Source: Argopecten irradians (lineage: Eukaryota; Mollusca; Bivalvia; Pectinida; Pectinidae). From it: a stretch of DNA of 64,000 nt. Shown in pieces: positions 1 through 11,400 of the stretch (positions are counted from its first letter, which is position 1; the number at the start of each line of letters is the position of its first letter). The stretch is taken from contig NC_091147.1 in NCBI RefSeq assembly GCF_041381155.1, positions 36,040,909 through 36,104,908 of the forward strand, in the 5' to 3' direction. Position numbers and translations under genes: made by a program. The notes below the pieces were generated by a model. It was not told the DNA's origin. It saw nothing but the letters and a program-made list of their open reading frames with translations, and made no database searches.

Positions 1-311
1 TGTTAATACATTACATATTTACAACATGCATATGTCCTGATCATAAATTAATTTGTATGTAAATTATTCATGACTTCTCAATATTGTTTGATTTATTTTT
101 GTGTGATTATTGAAATAAATATTGACACGGGGGATATGGTACTTTGGTTAAGTTGTTCTAATATTAATAAGTGCTACATTATTACCACACTATGAGTATA
201 TAACCACAGCTGACAGCTGGGTCTATTTATAATGATGGGCCTGAATACACCCTACATAATTAGGAGGGGGACGGTGTACATACATATAGTGTTAAATACA
301 ATCTCTGTCAC

Positions 312-436
312 CACATGAGTTTGACGTTCTGTCAATAAAAGTACCCCTATGTACTATATAAAAACACTAGTATATAGGGATATTTTTATGTATTTATAAT
401 ATATATTTATTATTGACAGAACGTCAAACTCCTGTG
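312..436. mobile_element. 125-bp MITE with 27-bp inverted ends and 7-bp target duplication
   Basis: The arms at 312-338 and 410-436 are inverted copies of each other with one mismatch. CTGTCAC directly repeats on both sides (305-311 and 437-443), as expected for a target-site duplication. The interior is AT-rich with no ORF. Confidence 0.75.
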
Positions 437-464
437 CTGTCACTAAGCTTAAGCTGATGTAGCA

Positions 465-600
465 TGCTTCTATCGCTCAGTCAGTATAGCCGTATTTTTT
501 TACACCAGCGACCTGGGTTTGATTCCTCGTCGGGCACTCGACAGGTAACGATATCATGTGCATTTTCACCCTTGCTTCTACACGTTGTCGCCTATGTTAA
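465..600 (+). mobile_element. Probable tRNA-derived SINE fragment
   Basis: ATCGCTCAGTCAGTATAGC resembles a tRNA D-arm/A box, and GGGTTTGATTCC about 45 bases later resembles the B box. No intact clover-leaf was seen, so it is called a SINE head. Confidence 0.4.
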
Positions 601-2860
601 TTGGCATTTTAAAAACATATAACGTTAATATGTTATACTGACATTAGACCAGTAAGCTACACCTACATACAATTATATACTTAGACCTACATATAGTACT
701 GTATATAATGATTAGCTAATATGTGTAGGCTATATCATATATAGGCCTAACATTGTTATATACACAGATACAGGCCTATAGTATTGGTGCCCCATTTGGA
801 TTATTTTTACTGACACGTAAAAACTTTCGCGTATATAGCATGTCCCTGTTGGCAGTCTATAGTCTAAGGTCTCGTGATCAAACTGACCATGAATCAGACA
901 GCCAATGCAGAAGTGGTCGAAATAGGTCAGAAATGACCGATCGATGATTTTTTTAACCCCAACGTGATCGATTAGGCCCACACTGCTGTGGAATGCGTGT
1001 GTGGTTTCAATTCAATCATCGTCTTGGCGCATAATCTCAATAGCTGACACTGTGTGTCAAGTTCATAAAATAGCTATATTCAACACCTTACTTAGGCTAA
1101 GACCGTTACTAAGTTATACTTACCTTTTCAACTAAAAACAGTGACAACGCCCGAAACTTCCCAGACCAGTTGCTGATGTTTTGAAGTGTTGAACTGAAAT
1201 AGTTTACGACGCCTGCTAGAGTAACGTTGTTGTTAGCTGTAACGCATCACGTCGAGGTTATTCAGGTGTGAAAGTGTAGGATTATTGGCTGTTCCGTGCA
1301 CCTCCCCACACTTCTTGATCAGAGTTACTTCCCATCTTCTATGAAAAATCAGACGATGGGACTAACAAACTTTTTTTTTTACATTTGGTAACTTTGGATC
1401 AGGAAACACCTTAAAAGTTGCTAAAACCTTTCTCTTTTCTTTAGCAAAAATGCGTTTCTAGCAGAACGCTTCTTACAAGGACAAAGCCATTTTTTGTCCT
1501 GTAAAAATATGAGCGATTACTACAATTTAGCGCATCTAGGGCAAAATTTGCAAAATGTTTTTCATTGCTTAAAGTTGTATAGTCTATCACTTTTGCTCTT
1601 TTAGTCATAGTGAAAACTGTTTAAGTGTTATACACATTTTTCCCCGTCTGTCCGAGGTTTAAACTTTCTACTTTTACCACTTTTTATAAAGTTGCAGCAC
1701 TGGAAGCATTTTTAATTATAGAAGTAAAAAATCTTTTTAACGTGTACACGTCAAAAATAAACTCGAAAGATGCCGAATCATTCCGAACTCTTCCGAACAT
1801 GGTCGCGACAATCTCGAAGTAACACGACAGTTGTGAAACCAAATGTCAACATTTTTTTTCATAAACAAAACATGCGGTCGACCTCAGCAGACTGGATCTA
1901 CAAAGAAAATAATGCTTGCACATTACAATATTTGATACACACAATATTGAATTACGGCAATGTGTGAATTAGATGTTTCAAATACTCGCTCTGTGGACAT
2001 ATACCAGCACGATTTGCTCATATTAGCCAGATGGAAAACGTAAACAAACACATGTGCGCTTACGCTAGTTACCTGAACCACCACGTGCAGGACGCGTAGA
2101 CATAAGTCACGTGGTACGATTCGGAATGCCGACAAAAGCCGAAGGTACTGAACATGGCGGTGATTGAAGGCGATGTATTCAAAACCAGGAATATATGATC
2201 CCTAGATTTCGGCGCTCTTATAGGCCGACATATTCTTTTGGGGAGCTTAATCAATAAGTTACATGTGCATGTTCAAATATCAAATGTTTAAGCAATGTAT
2301 CGTTACAGTGAAAATTACCAGAAATACAACTTTAAGATAAACTAGGAAATAATAATAAAAGAACTTGATATTTTTTATGCTCCTCCAGATATTCTTCCCT
2401 AGTTCTTAAGGGCATAACCAGGCCATTATTTTTGAGCGTAATGCAAGTTTAAATCGAAATGTTTTAGGTACTTAAATTCCATCTTGAATCACATAGATTT
2501 GATAACTCAGGTATCAAAATTATTCAAAAATTAGAAGACAAATATATTTTCTTTCTTAAAATTAAAAGAAATGTTTAGAAAAAAATGCTAAAATGATTTT
2601 CATTATTTTAGCAATGTAGTGTCTACCATTAGCAAACTCCCCAAATAAATGCCATCCATATAGAGTGAGGATAGCTTACATATTTAATTTGGATGTTCCG
2701 GGCTGTTAAAAGTAATCAAACTTTTACACAGGTCGACACAAAGAAAATTAACTAGAGAAAAAAATAGGAAACGTTGATATCCCACCTGCATGGCAAAATA
2801 ACTATAACGTACGTATCGTCATTTGGAGTTTAATACTTTCTCTCCGCTACAACTGCTCTA
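601..2860. other. Intergenic, no gene recognised
   Basis: Only short open frames without homology or splice support were seen on either strand. Composition is AT-rich with T runs. Confidence 0.5.
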
Positions 2861-2983
2861 CGCGACCACAGGGACCTGGCACGAAATGTTTTAACCATCA
2901 GTATACGTACATGTATATATTATAGTATGATATATATATGTATACTGTTGGTTAAAACAATCGTGCCATGTTCCTGTGTGTAC
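2861..2983. repeat. Foldback (imperfect palindrome), arms about 45 bases
   Basis: The arm at 2861-2906 (GGCACGA, TTTTAACCATCAGTATAC) pairs with 2938-2983 (GTATACTGTTGGTTAAAA, TCGTGCC). The loop is TA-rich. It may be a small MITE. Confidence 0.6.
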
Positions 2984-3815
2984 GGTAAGCTTATGATGTG
3001 CACAATCATTGACAATGGAGTGTGTCGTAGATCAGCGATATTACAAGTTTGACTTTAATTAGGTTGGGGAAAGATTATCCATTATCACTCATTGATGATG
3101 AAATCATGTTTTGACAATTTATGTAGCGAGTTTCAAATTTTCTTTAATTAATAAATTCCTCACGACGTCACCACAATAATGTATAATTTTATTTGATTCA
3201 AATATCTATAGATTTTAGTTTGACGAACAGATCGATCTTAACGGAAAATATAAAATGCAGATAATGCTATTTCTGAGGTCGATTCCGTCTATAAATTATG
3301 TATGTGGAATCCCGGGATTTAGACGAAAATGGCGAACATTCTGAACATGTGGATGCAATTAGATTACATACTGTACGGTCTAGTGGAGATAATTTAACCA
3401 TTAACGTATAACGGGTTATTCCCCTTTACTGATTATAGTACACTTGGAACAATGCAGGCGTATGTTGTCATTTCTCTGACCAATATGTACAGCTATAGCG
3501 AGTTTCTGCAACATAGCAATCTCCCAATCGCATAATAGTTGACATTTGAAGTTGGTCATAGACTTCAGACGTTGTTTTTTATGTCTGAATCAAATGCCGG
3601 AAGAAAACAGTGGTTTGGAAGGAAATTTGACGATATCATCCAGCGCAGTTGAAATGCCCGCCTGTTGCAATTGATCTTGCTAAGTTACAATCACCTAGTC
3701 ACCCTCAACACGTATGAGGATCTGGTACCAGACTTATAATGTGAGGCAAGAGAGGGACAATCACATTGTTGCAAGCTGTCAAAGCAGCGTGGCGATTCAT
3801 GCATGTACATATTAG
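2984..3815. other. Intergenic, no gene recognised
   Basis: No supported coding or RNA feature was found in this stretch. Confidence 0.45.
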
Positions 3816-4208
3816 TCACGTGTACCCACGTATTTCATTAGCTACAGTAGGTTTAGTAACTTTGCGGATGAGTGGCATTCTGTGCGTCGTAGAAAAGCAA
3901 CGTTGAGGGTTCCCAGCCTCGATACATTGCATTTGCGGGCAATTGACGGGCATAGCATCTGTAGAATGGACTTGGACAGTACGAGAAAGACAATATACTG
4001 GTACATGATGGCGACTAAAAGGGTTCATATCACGAAGCGACACCGCTACAGCAGAGACAGTTGTGTGCGCTAAGGATGCCAGGTTGAACGAACTGATGGT
4101 TCGAGATGGCGCTTGTTGAGGGTTGTTTTTGCAGTTTTGCATGACGTGGTGTAGTGCCATATACATTGTACCATCTAACGCATCTTTACAATAAAAGGAA
4201 GTTTTCAA
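3816..4208 (-). pseudogene. Possible decayed transposase fragment
   Basis: A 130-codon open frame on the minus strand. Its spacing of RTISS, RHHVPV and QRCFSTTHRM is loosely reminiscent of a Tc1/mariner transposase passage around VLFSDESRF. No catalytic Asp is preserved, so the assignment is weak and chance is possible. 4209-4792 holds nothing else. Confidence 0.25.
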
Positions 4209-4792
4209 TGTTCCTATTGTGTTCTTTTAGTAACAAATAACAACGATAAAGTACTAGTAACCCATAAACAGTTTAATTTAACAAATATTTATAAACACAA
4301 ATGCTCAACATAGGGTTCGAACTCATAATCAAGTGACAGAAAGCTAGAATAGTGTTAAGTGTAACATTAATCATCACGGTGTCCAAAGTACGAATCTTAA
4401 TGGGAAAATCGTCACAGACACAGACAGCGAAATCTATGACGTTATGGAATAACTCACTTCTGTCACAATTTCCATCAAACAGTAAGATGCTACAGAAAAC
4501 CGAAGTAAAAATGTCATCATGTGGATTTTTCAATAATGCTTGACCATGTGATAACGTCTAGTGCTTTTAAGGACGATGTTCACTGTGTATAATAGCATCA
4601 TTAAGAAATATATACATATGTACTAGAATTTTTGTAACTACTATCTGCTTTGTGTTAGTACTTTCTTTTGGTCCAAACTATCGTACGCGTATCTCTTTGA
4701 CCTGTATATTAAACCATTCGGCAGAACCAATATTTGTGTCACTTGGATGGCCGTTATATACAGGTTGAACTGCAATACTGAACAGTTTCACA

Positions 4793-5416
4793 TCATAATT
4801 CAGACTCGAGTTTACCGGAACCTGTTCTAAACGTAACCCGTTCTGTTTGGAGCTCGTCCATCTTACTATCGTCTGTCAAGCCTGTCTGGTTCTGATCAGT
4901 TGCAACCATTTCTAGTTCGGATTCGGCCTGGTCTGTTTTAACCACAATTGGTGCACTTGGCTCCATTCCGTCAGTTTTAACTATTTGCGGATCTCCGGCA
5001 GTCACCGGACGAGAATCCGGACCGAGCGTGAGATTATCTAACTGGGAGTCCGCGCCAAAATTGTTAGATGCAAAACGTTGACCTTTTAGCTTATCGTCAT
5101 CCGTGCGTGTCGGTCGACCGTCAACTTCAATGACCACGCCCACTGCAACTGTCTGTTTAAGGTCCCGGATGATGATACGTCCCAGTGATGGATAATCGAA
5201 GAAACTTTCAATACACAACGGCTTCGTGGGAACCATTTCGACCACGCCCACTTGACCAGGAAGTAAACAAGATGGCGATTGTTCCGCCATTTCACCTGTG
5301 CGGCGGTCACATCGTTCTTTGATTTCGACAAATTTACATGCAACGTTGGCAGTGTGGACATTGAGTAAGGGTGTATATCCCTTCTTAATCTGACCAGGAT
5401 GATTCAACACCAGGAT
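4793..5416 (-). CDS. eEF1A-like exon 8 (domain 3 and acidic tail)
   Basis: The last coding exon has 207 codons plus TGA (4793-4795). Residues 460-560 are domain 3, including [31 protein letters not shown] and [10 protein letters not shown]. The remaining roughly 105 residues are acidic, rich in Thr, Asp and Gln, and absent from ordinary eEF1A. The acceptor is atctttcag. No clear poly(A) signal was found just downstream. Confidence 0.88.
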   Translation of the reverse strand: MLVLNHPGQIKKGYTPLLNVHTANVACKFVEIKERCDRRTGEMAEQSPSCLLPGQVGVVEMVPTKPLCIESFFDYPSLGRIIIRDLKQTVAVGVVIEVDGRPTRTDDDKLKGQRFASNNFGADSQLDNLTLGPDSRPVTAGDPQIVKTDGMEPSAPIVVKTDQAESELEMVATDQNQTGLTDDSKMDELQTERVTFRTGSGKLESEL

Positions 5417-8400
5417 CTGAAAGATGGCAAAGAAAAGAAAAAATAATAAGATCAACTTGATGAGTGAATCGACTTTAAAAATCATCAGTTGATTAAAACA
5501 ATATGTTTTACATACAACAAGCTGCGATATAATGATGTAGTGTATATTATATAAACAGTGATTATCTTGCGCATGTTAAAGCCCTATTTCACTGGTAGTG
5601 CGGTCCTCAAACTCATCATATTATAAGTATTACTACAACGAGTAAAACAATCGTTTCACTCTCTTTATGCTGAGCGACAAGCAGGAGCAAATGCTTGAAC
5701 TTTTATAGACGATGATAAAGCCTAGAATAGGGACGAGTACAAATTTAGCCTACGACAAAACTTAGGCGGAGTCAAGGGGAACGTGGACAGGGAAATGATA
5801 ATTAAGATCCCAGCCGCCTTTTACGATCATGCCATTAGGTTAGAGCAACAGTTCGAATGAATTTTAACGACCTTCAAGCAGGGCAGTCAAATGTCATCCG
5901 AAATGAGTCCACGAGCTGGAAAGATGTTTTATAGGGCTATCAATAGAGATCAGATGGCAGACAAAACGATATAGGTGACAAACGGGTTACCAAGACTCCT
6001 ACATGCACTACTTTCTTGTAGTTTATGTTACATACCTTTTAATAATTCATATAGTTCTTATTTGATGGAAGAGCTTTGATATGCTTTAGCTGACATCTTC
6101 ACTGAAGGAAGTTAATAAATAAAGACGAAAGTGTCTATTTATACATGTTTATTGTGTCTATACCTTCAGAAGCATAGGATGACAACAGGAGAATATATTG
6201 CTTAATGACCTAACTTCCACATCTAATATATCTAACAGTTAATGTGACTAACCTGTGCTGTGAATTTGCTGACTTTCCTTGGAGGGTCCTCCTCTGGGTC
6301 CCCACACACATCCCCTTTCTTGATGTCCTTCAGTCCCAGGTTTTCGATCTGAATGCCAACATTGTCCCCGGCGTGTACCTCTGTCATGACCTCACGGAAA
6401 CACTTGTACAGCTCGCACCTGTTGCCATATGGACAGCAATATAAACCAGCTTAATTAATTCTGATTACCAGTTTGCTAGCGGTAATAAATTGTGAAATCT
6501 GTAATCACGGAAAATATCCTAGGTATTCACCAGTACATCGCGTTTGCTTTCTGTACGACACCGGTAGATGTTTATTCACCTCAATCCCATTTTTTCCTGG
6601 TGCAACACGTTTCAATGACAACTGTAGCAAAATGCTGGTTTAGATATTGCCATTATACACTGTGCACACACTGGTGACCGTAATATATATTACGGTCTTC
6701 AAAGATGGACGCCAGCGAAATCGATTCGCATAGTTTTTTTTATTGATTTTGATGGTTTAAGATGACGTTGAAAGTTTTCTGTTGCTCTTCGAAGGAAGAG
6801 TTTAACCTGCTGTATGTGAAAATCATATCGGTTTGCAAGTAAGTGTATGCTTTTAACGCAAAGGACGCTAGAAAAATATCTCCGAGAGGACCGTATTATC
6901 AAAACATGATGACCGTAATATTGAGAGCTAATGATCGGAAGGATGACCGTATTATAATACATACACTAGACCACTAGATGTGAAAAAGAACACCAGCACC
7001 AATGTCAGTTATCTTTGAAATACTGTCAATACACTTATTTTGGTATGCACTAATTTTAGCGCATATGCTGTAACTAGGGCATTCCATGTTAGCGGTATGT
7101 TGAAGCCGCGAAAGGCGCTAATATAGCTACCACTTAAATGTTACCTAGGTTGAGTTAATATAAGTTATTTACCTTAGCCTTCATGTCGTTTGGAGCGAAG
7201 GTCACAGGCATATTTGGCTTCAAACATCCAGAATGTATTCTCCCTGCTGTCACGATACCAATATCTGTAAACATCAGACATGAGACGGGTGATGGTTATT
7301 GTTAAATATGTGCAGGGTTGTAATACAACTGACATTTTCTTTGATAATGAAGAATTTTTTAAACAAAATTAATACTGTAAATACCAATCTTTTAGACATT
7401 TTCTATTGTTGGATACATCGACTTGATGTGCAAACTATAGTTGATTTGTAGGTCATTTCAAACATAACTTGCTAAAATATTCAAATCTATACATCTAAAC
7501 TGTGATACCGATACGACAAACCAAGGACGTAGATGAAACTCACTTTTAAATACTTGGACAAACGGACGAAAAACGCTTTACGATCACCTCCATAATGCAT
7601 TTATCTATACAAATGTGCATGCATGAAGGCTGCATAACAAAGATGTTATATCTTTCACATTTCTGAGTCGTTTTAGCAATAATCTAGACTGGTTCCCTTC
7701 CTTTTAGTTTTCTACTGTCCGCCAGGATGCGCTTTGAAGCTTCCGCAAGGGGGGTAATTGCCGCGGAAACCAATCTAGCAATAGTCTACCAATCGGATAT
7801 TTTCGTCTATCTAAACGTACAAGTGGGTGCGTCATTGTATGAAATGGCGAAATTCGCAATGCACATGCATTCAACTGCATGTCGATATGAATTACATCAA
7901 AGTTCTACAGAGTTATACTACATCTTCTCAATATAATTACTGAAGGAATCTTTAATATTACGTACCTCCTAATTTGTACACAGAATGGACTGGCACCCTC
8001 AGAGGTCGATGCTGCATTCTGACAGGAGTGTCTACTTGGTCCAAGGCCTCTAGGAGGGTATGCCCGCCGGCACCACCGGAACCTCTCTTCACTCTCCACA
8101 TGTGGAACCAAGGCATGTTATCTGATTTTTTCACCAAGTTGTCTCCGTCAAACGCTGATATAGGGATAAAAGCGACAGCGTCTGGATCGAACCCGATCCG
8201 CTTGATCATGGGCATCAACACTTTTATTATGTTGTTGTATCGCGTCTGGAAAATATCGTCAATACTACTATAAACATCATTTTGGTTATGGGCATTATGG
8301 TTTCATGTTGGCGCTAGTAAAATACATTAAAGACGTCTTCTGTTTTAGTGGTAGAAAAACTCCTGCGAATCTGGAGGAAAACTTTCGGCTAGTGCCAATA

Positions 8401-11400
8401 CCATTTGTGTTTATATGAACTTTGAATTGGCAATCCAGATCAAGGATGTTATCGAAAGCGAAAAAATATGTTTGTTTAGGGTTACATAGGCAAAAAAAAG
8501 GATCGGTAGGTCGGGAGGATTTAATTTTTAGTGTCTTTCACTCTAAAATAATGGCCAGAACCGTAGTCTGAGATGGAAATCCCCACTTTTAATTTTTTTT
8601 CGTAGAAAAGTGGAAAAAAAATAGGGACGGCGGTAAAAAATTAGGGTCGGTCGAGTAACCCTAAACAAACATATTATTTTTGTTTGGCCTGATATGTATA
8701 TTGGACAAACGAGAGGTGAAAGTCCACACTTGTTTGGTATAGAATGGACAGGAAACGTTCCTATTCAATTGTATATTCTATTACTTCGGCTTTACTTTAC
8801 TTTTTTTTTTTTAAATTAATGGTGATTTGCAAAGAAATTGTAAAACATGATATTGAACTCCAAGACTCATTCAATTTTACGGAACAGATGTTGAATAAGG
8901 TAAACATTTGATTTACCTCGCTATAGGGCGGTGTAGTGGTTTCCATCTTGTTGATGACAACGATAAGTTGTTTCACCCCGAGGGAGTAAGCAACTTGCAG
9001 GTGCTCTCTAGTTTGTCCACGCCTCTTTACGCCCTGTTCGAACTCGCCTTTCTCCGCCGATACCACCAATATGGCGACATCCGCCTGCAATACAACCGGA
9101 AATGGAACTAAATAAATAGAAATCGAGAAATTTTATTTCATTTAATGTCAAACAATGATATAAAGGTAAAACTAATCAAGCAAAGCCGGGTAACAGATCG
9201 TTGAGATAAGATAGGGAAGTAAATTAGGTTATGGTAAATAGGAAAGTTGAAAGCAATCCTTTGTCTGATGATACGCCATTCTCTTTCTGATCAAAATATT
9301 GTTATCGCTGAAAACAACATCAAATCTTCCCATGCTTATGTTTTAAAGTTTACACAGCCAATTAACGTATCTCTTTTACAGACACCATTGAGGCAAGCTG
9401 TGGACGTCCGTCGCTTCTTTTTCCAGTCTTCAGTTAGCCATTAATGATGTCTTTGGGAATGCGGTGGACGTGACTCAGCCTGTGTTGTTTGTGTTGAAAG
9501 TCCAGGGACTTCAGTCTGTGCTGTTTGTGCATGAGATACATGTGTTGGGAACCTGCACGGATGAGAGCTTAGCACTGGTCACTCGATCATTCCAGGGTAA
9601 TCCGAAGATACGACAGATGCTACACAGGTGGAATTTGTGTACAACCGTATCTCCTGATGTCCAGTGCATCGGCGTGCTGACTACACATTCGTTGTAGACT
9701 CACATAGTTGTAGTCAGTTGCAACCACACACGGGTTGAGAGGCGTGTCATTTTTGTGGCACTTGTTGATCTCTTTAAAAGTCTAATGAGAGGTTGTCAGT
9801 GATGGTTGGGCCAAGGTAAGTGAACTCATTGCCTGGTTCACAATTATAGTTGTCGATGATGGTGATGGCTAGTGATTTTGGTATATTTTGAGCTATTGAC
9901 GTTGGTTATTTCATGCCAATAGTCAGCCTAAATTCCTTCAAAGCCTAGGAAACCGGTTAGTCATTGACTGCATATATTGCTGGGGTTTATGAGAGCTCTG
10001 CGGATATTTGACTTTGCTCTAGTGCGTACGCCTTTGAAATGCCTACCGTTTAATCTGGTCCCAGATAGATCCCTTCTGCAGCACAACAAAGAATATGCCA
10101 AACAGGTTTGGGGCTAAGAAGCAACCCTGTTTTACTCCGCATATGTAAGCATTTTGACCAAACCAAACATACAGAATTGATTCTAGGGGAGGTTAATTCC
10201 TGATATAGATCTCAAATTCTTTCTCAAACTTAACGGAAATTTGGATTAAAAGTCGGAATTTAAAATGGGAAATTGTCAATTTAATAGTGAATTAAGGTAA
10301 TAAAGAGAATAAATAAAAATTCAGTATCAGCAGATTTGCTTATGAATTAGCGGAAGAGAAAAAATACATTTTGACTTTCCCACGAAAATAAGTCATCAGT
10401 GATATTAAAACTTCTTTCAGTGCACATAGCTGAAAATTATGATATCGACAGCATATCTGAAATGTACAACTAACCGGTAATATTTATCCTTTAGAGAGAC
10501 TGTGTTCAATTCCTTGGTTACCTTTATCTTGACATCATTGTTAGCGGTTCGCTAATTGCGGCGCATTTTGATTATTTACATTTAAAATTTGTGGTTGTGC
10601 AACGAAATTTCATCCTATGTGAACCATCCTCAACACTCCAGGAGTCACTCTTACGGTTATATCCGCCCCTTCAATATTCCATAACAAACTGAAGGTAAGA
10701 TCGGGAGACTGCAGATACTCCTTTTAATGATTACATAGAGAGTGATGTCAAACTTCAAAGTCACAGATCACTCAACCATAGTGTACCATTATTTAATCCT
10801 TTTGATGCTCATCCAAGGACAAAAGTAGCTGGTGTCACCCATAAAACCTCCAGTTTTGCTATGTGTGTATATATTATATTCCATCGGTGGATACATATGG
10901 TGGTAATAGTAACCTCTGGAGTATCGATGATGCCCCTGGAGTATCGATGATGTCCCTGGAGTATCGATGATGCCCCTGGAGTATCGAGAGTGCACGTGGA
11001 TATGACGTAAAGCACACCTACCTGTGAGGCGCCCGTTATCATGTTGTGTACGTAATCACGGTGTCCCGGCGAGTCTATGATGACCACATAATTACTCGAG
11101 GTCTCAAACCGCCTTAACTTGCTATCGATGGAGATCCCTCTTTGTCTCTCTCCTTTAAGCTTGTCCATTACCCAGGCATATTTGAAAGATGCCTTGCCGG
11201 CCTGTCGAAGAAGCATAAAGACTTAAATAATATGAAACTGTTAAAAATTGCAGACAATGTACCTGGTGTGTAGTAACTTTGAACATCTTATTTATCCTAA
11301 TTTCTCATCAATTTATAAGATGGATCCAGAACAAGCAATTGCTGAAACTAGATATGCTATAATAATTTGAATCTTTGATATTTGGCCAGAATTTGGTTGG

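Noticed and set aside
6253..6420. Alternative splice acceptor or donor restoring frame in exon 7
   Set aside because: The resulting start (CELYKCF) has no eEF1A match, whereas VRAVQVF matches VKSVEMH without a gap. A frameshift in the exon is the simpler reading.
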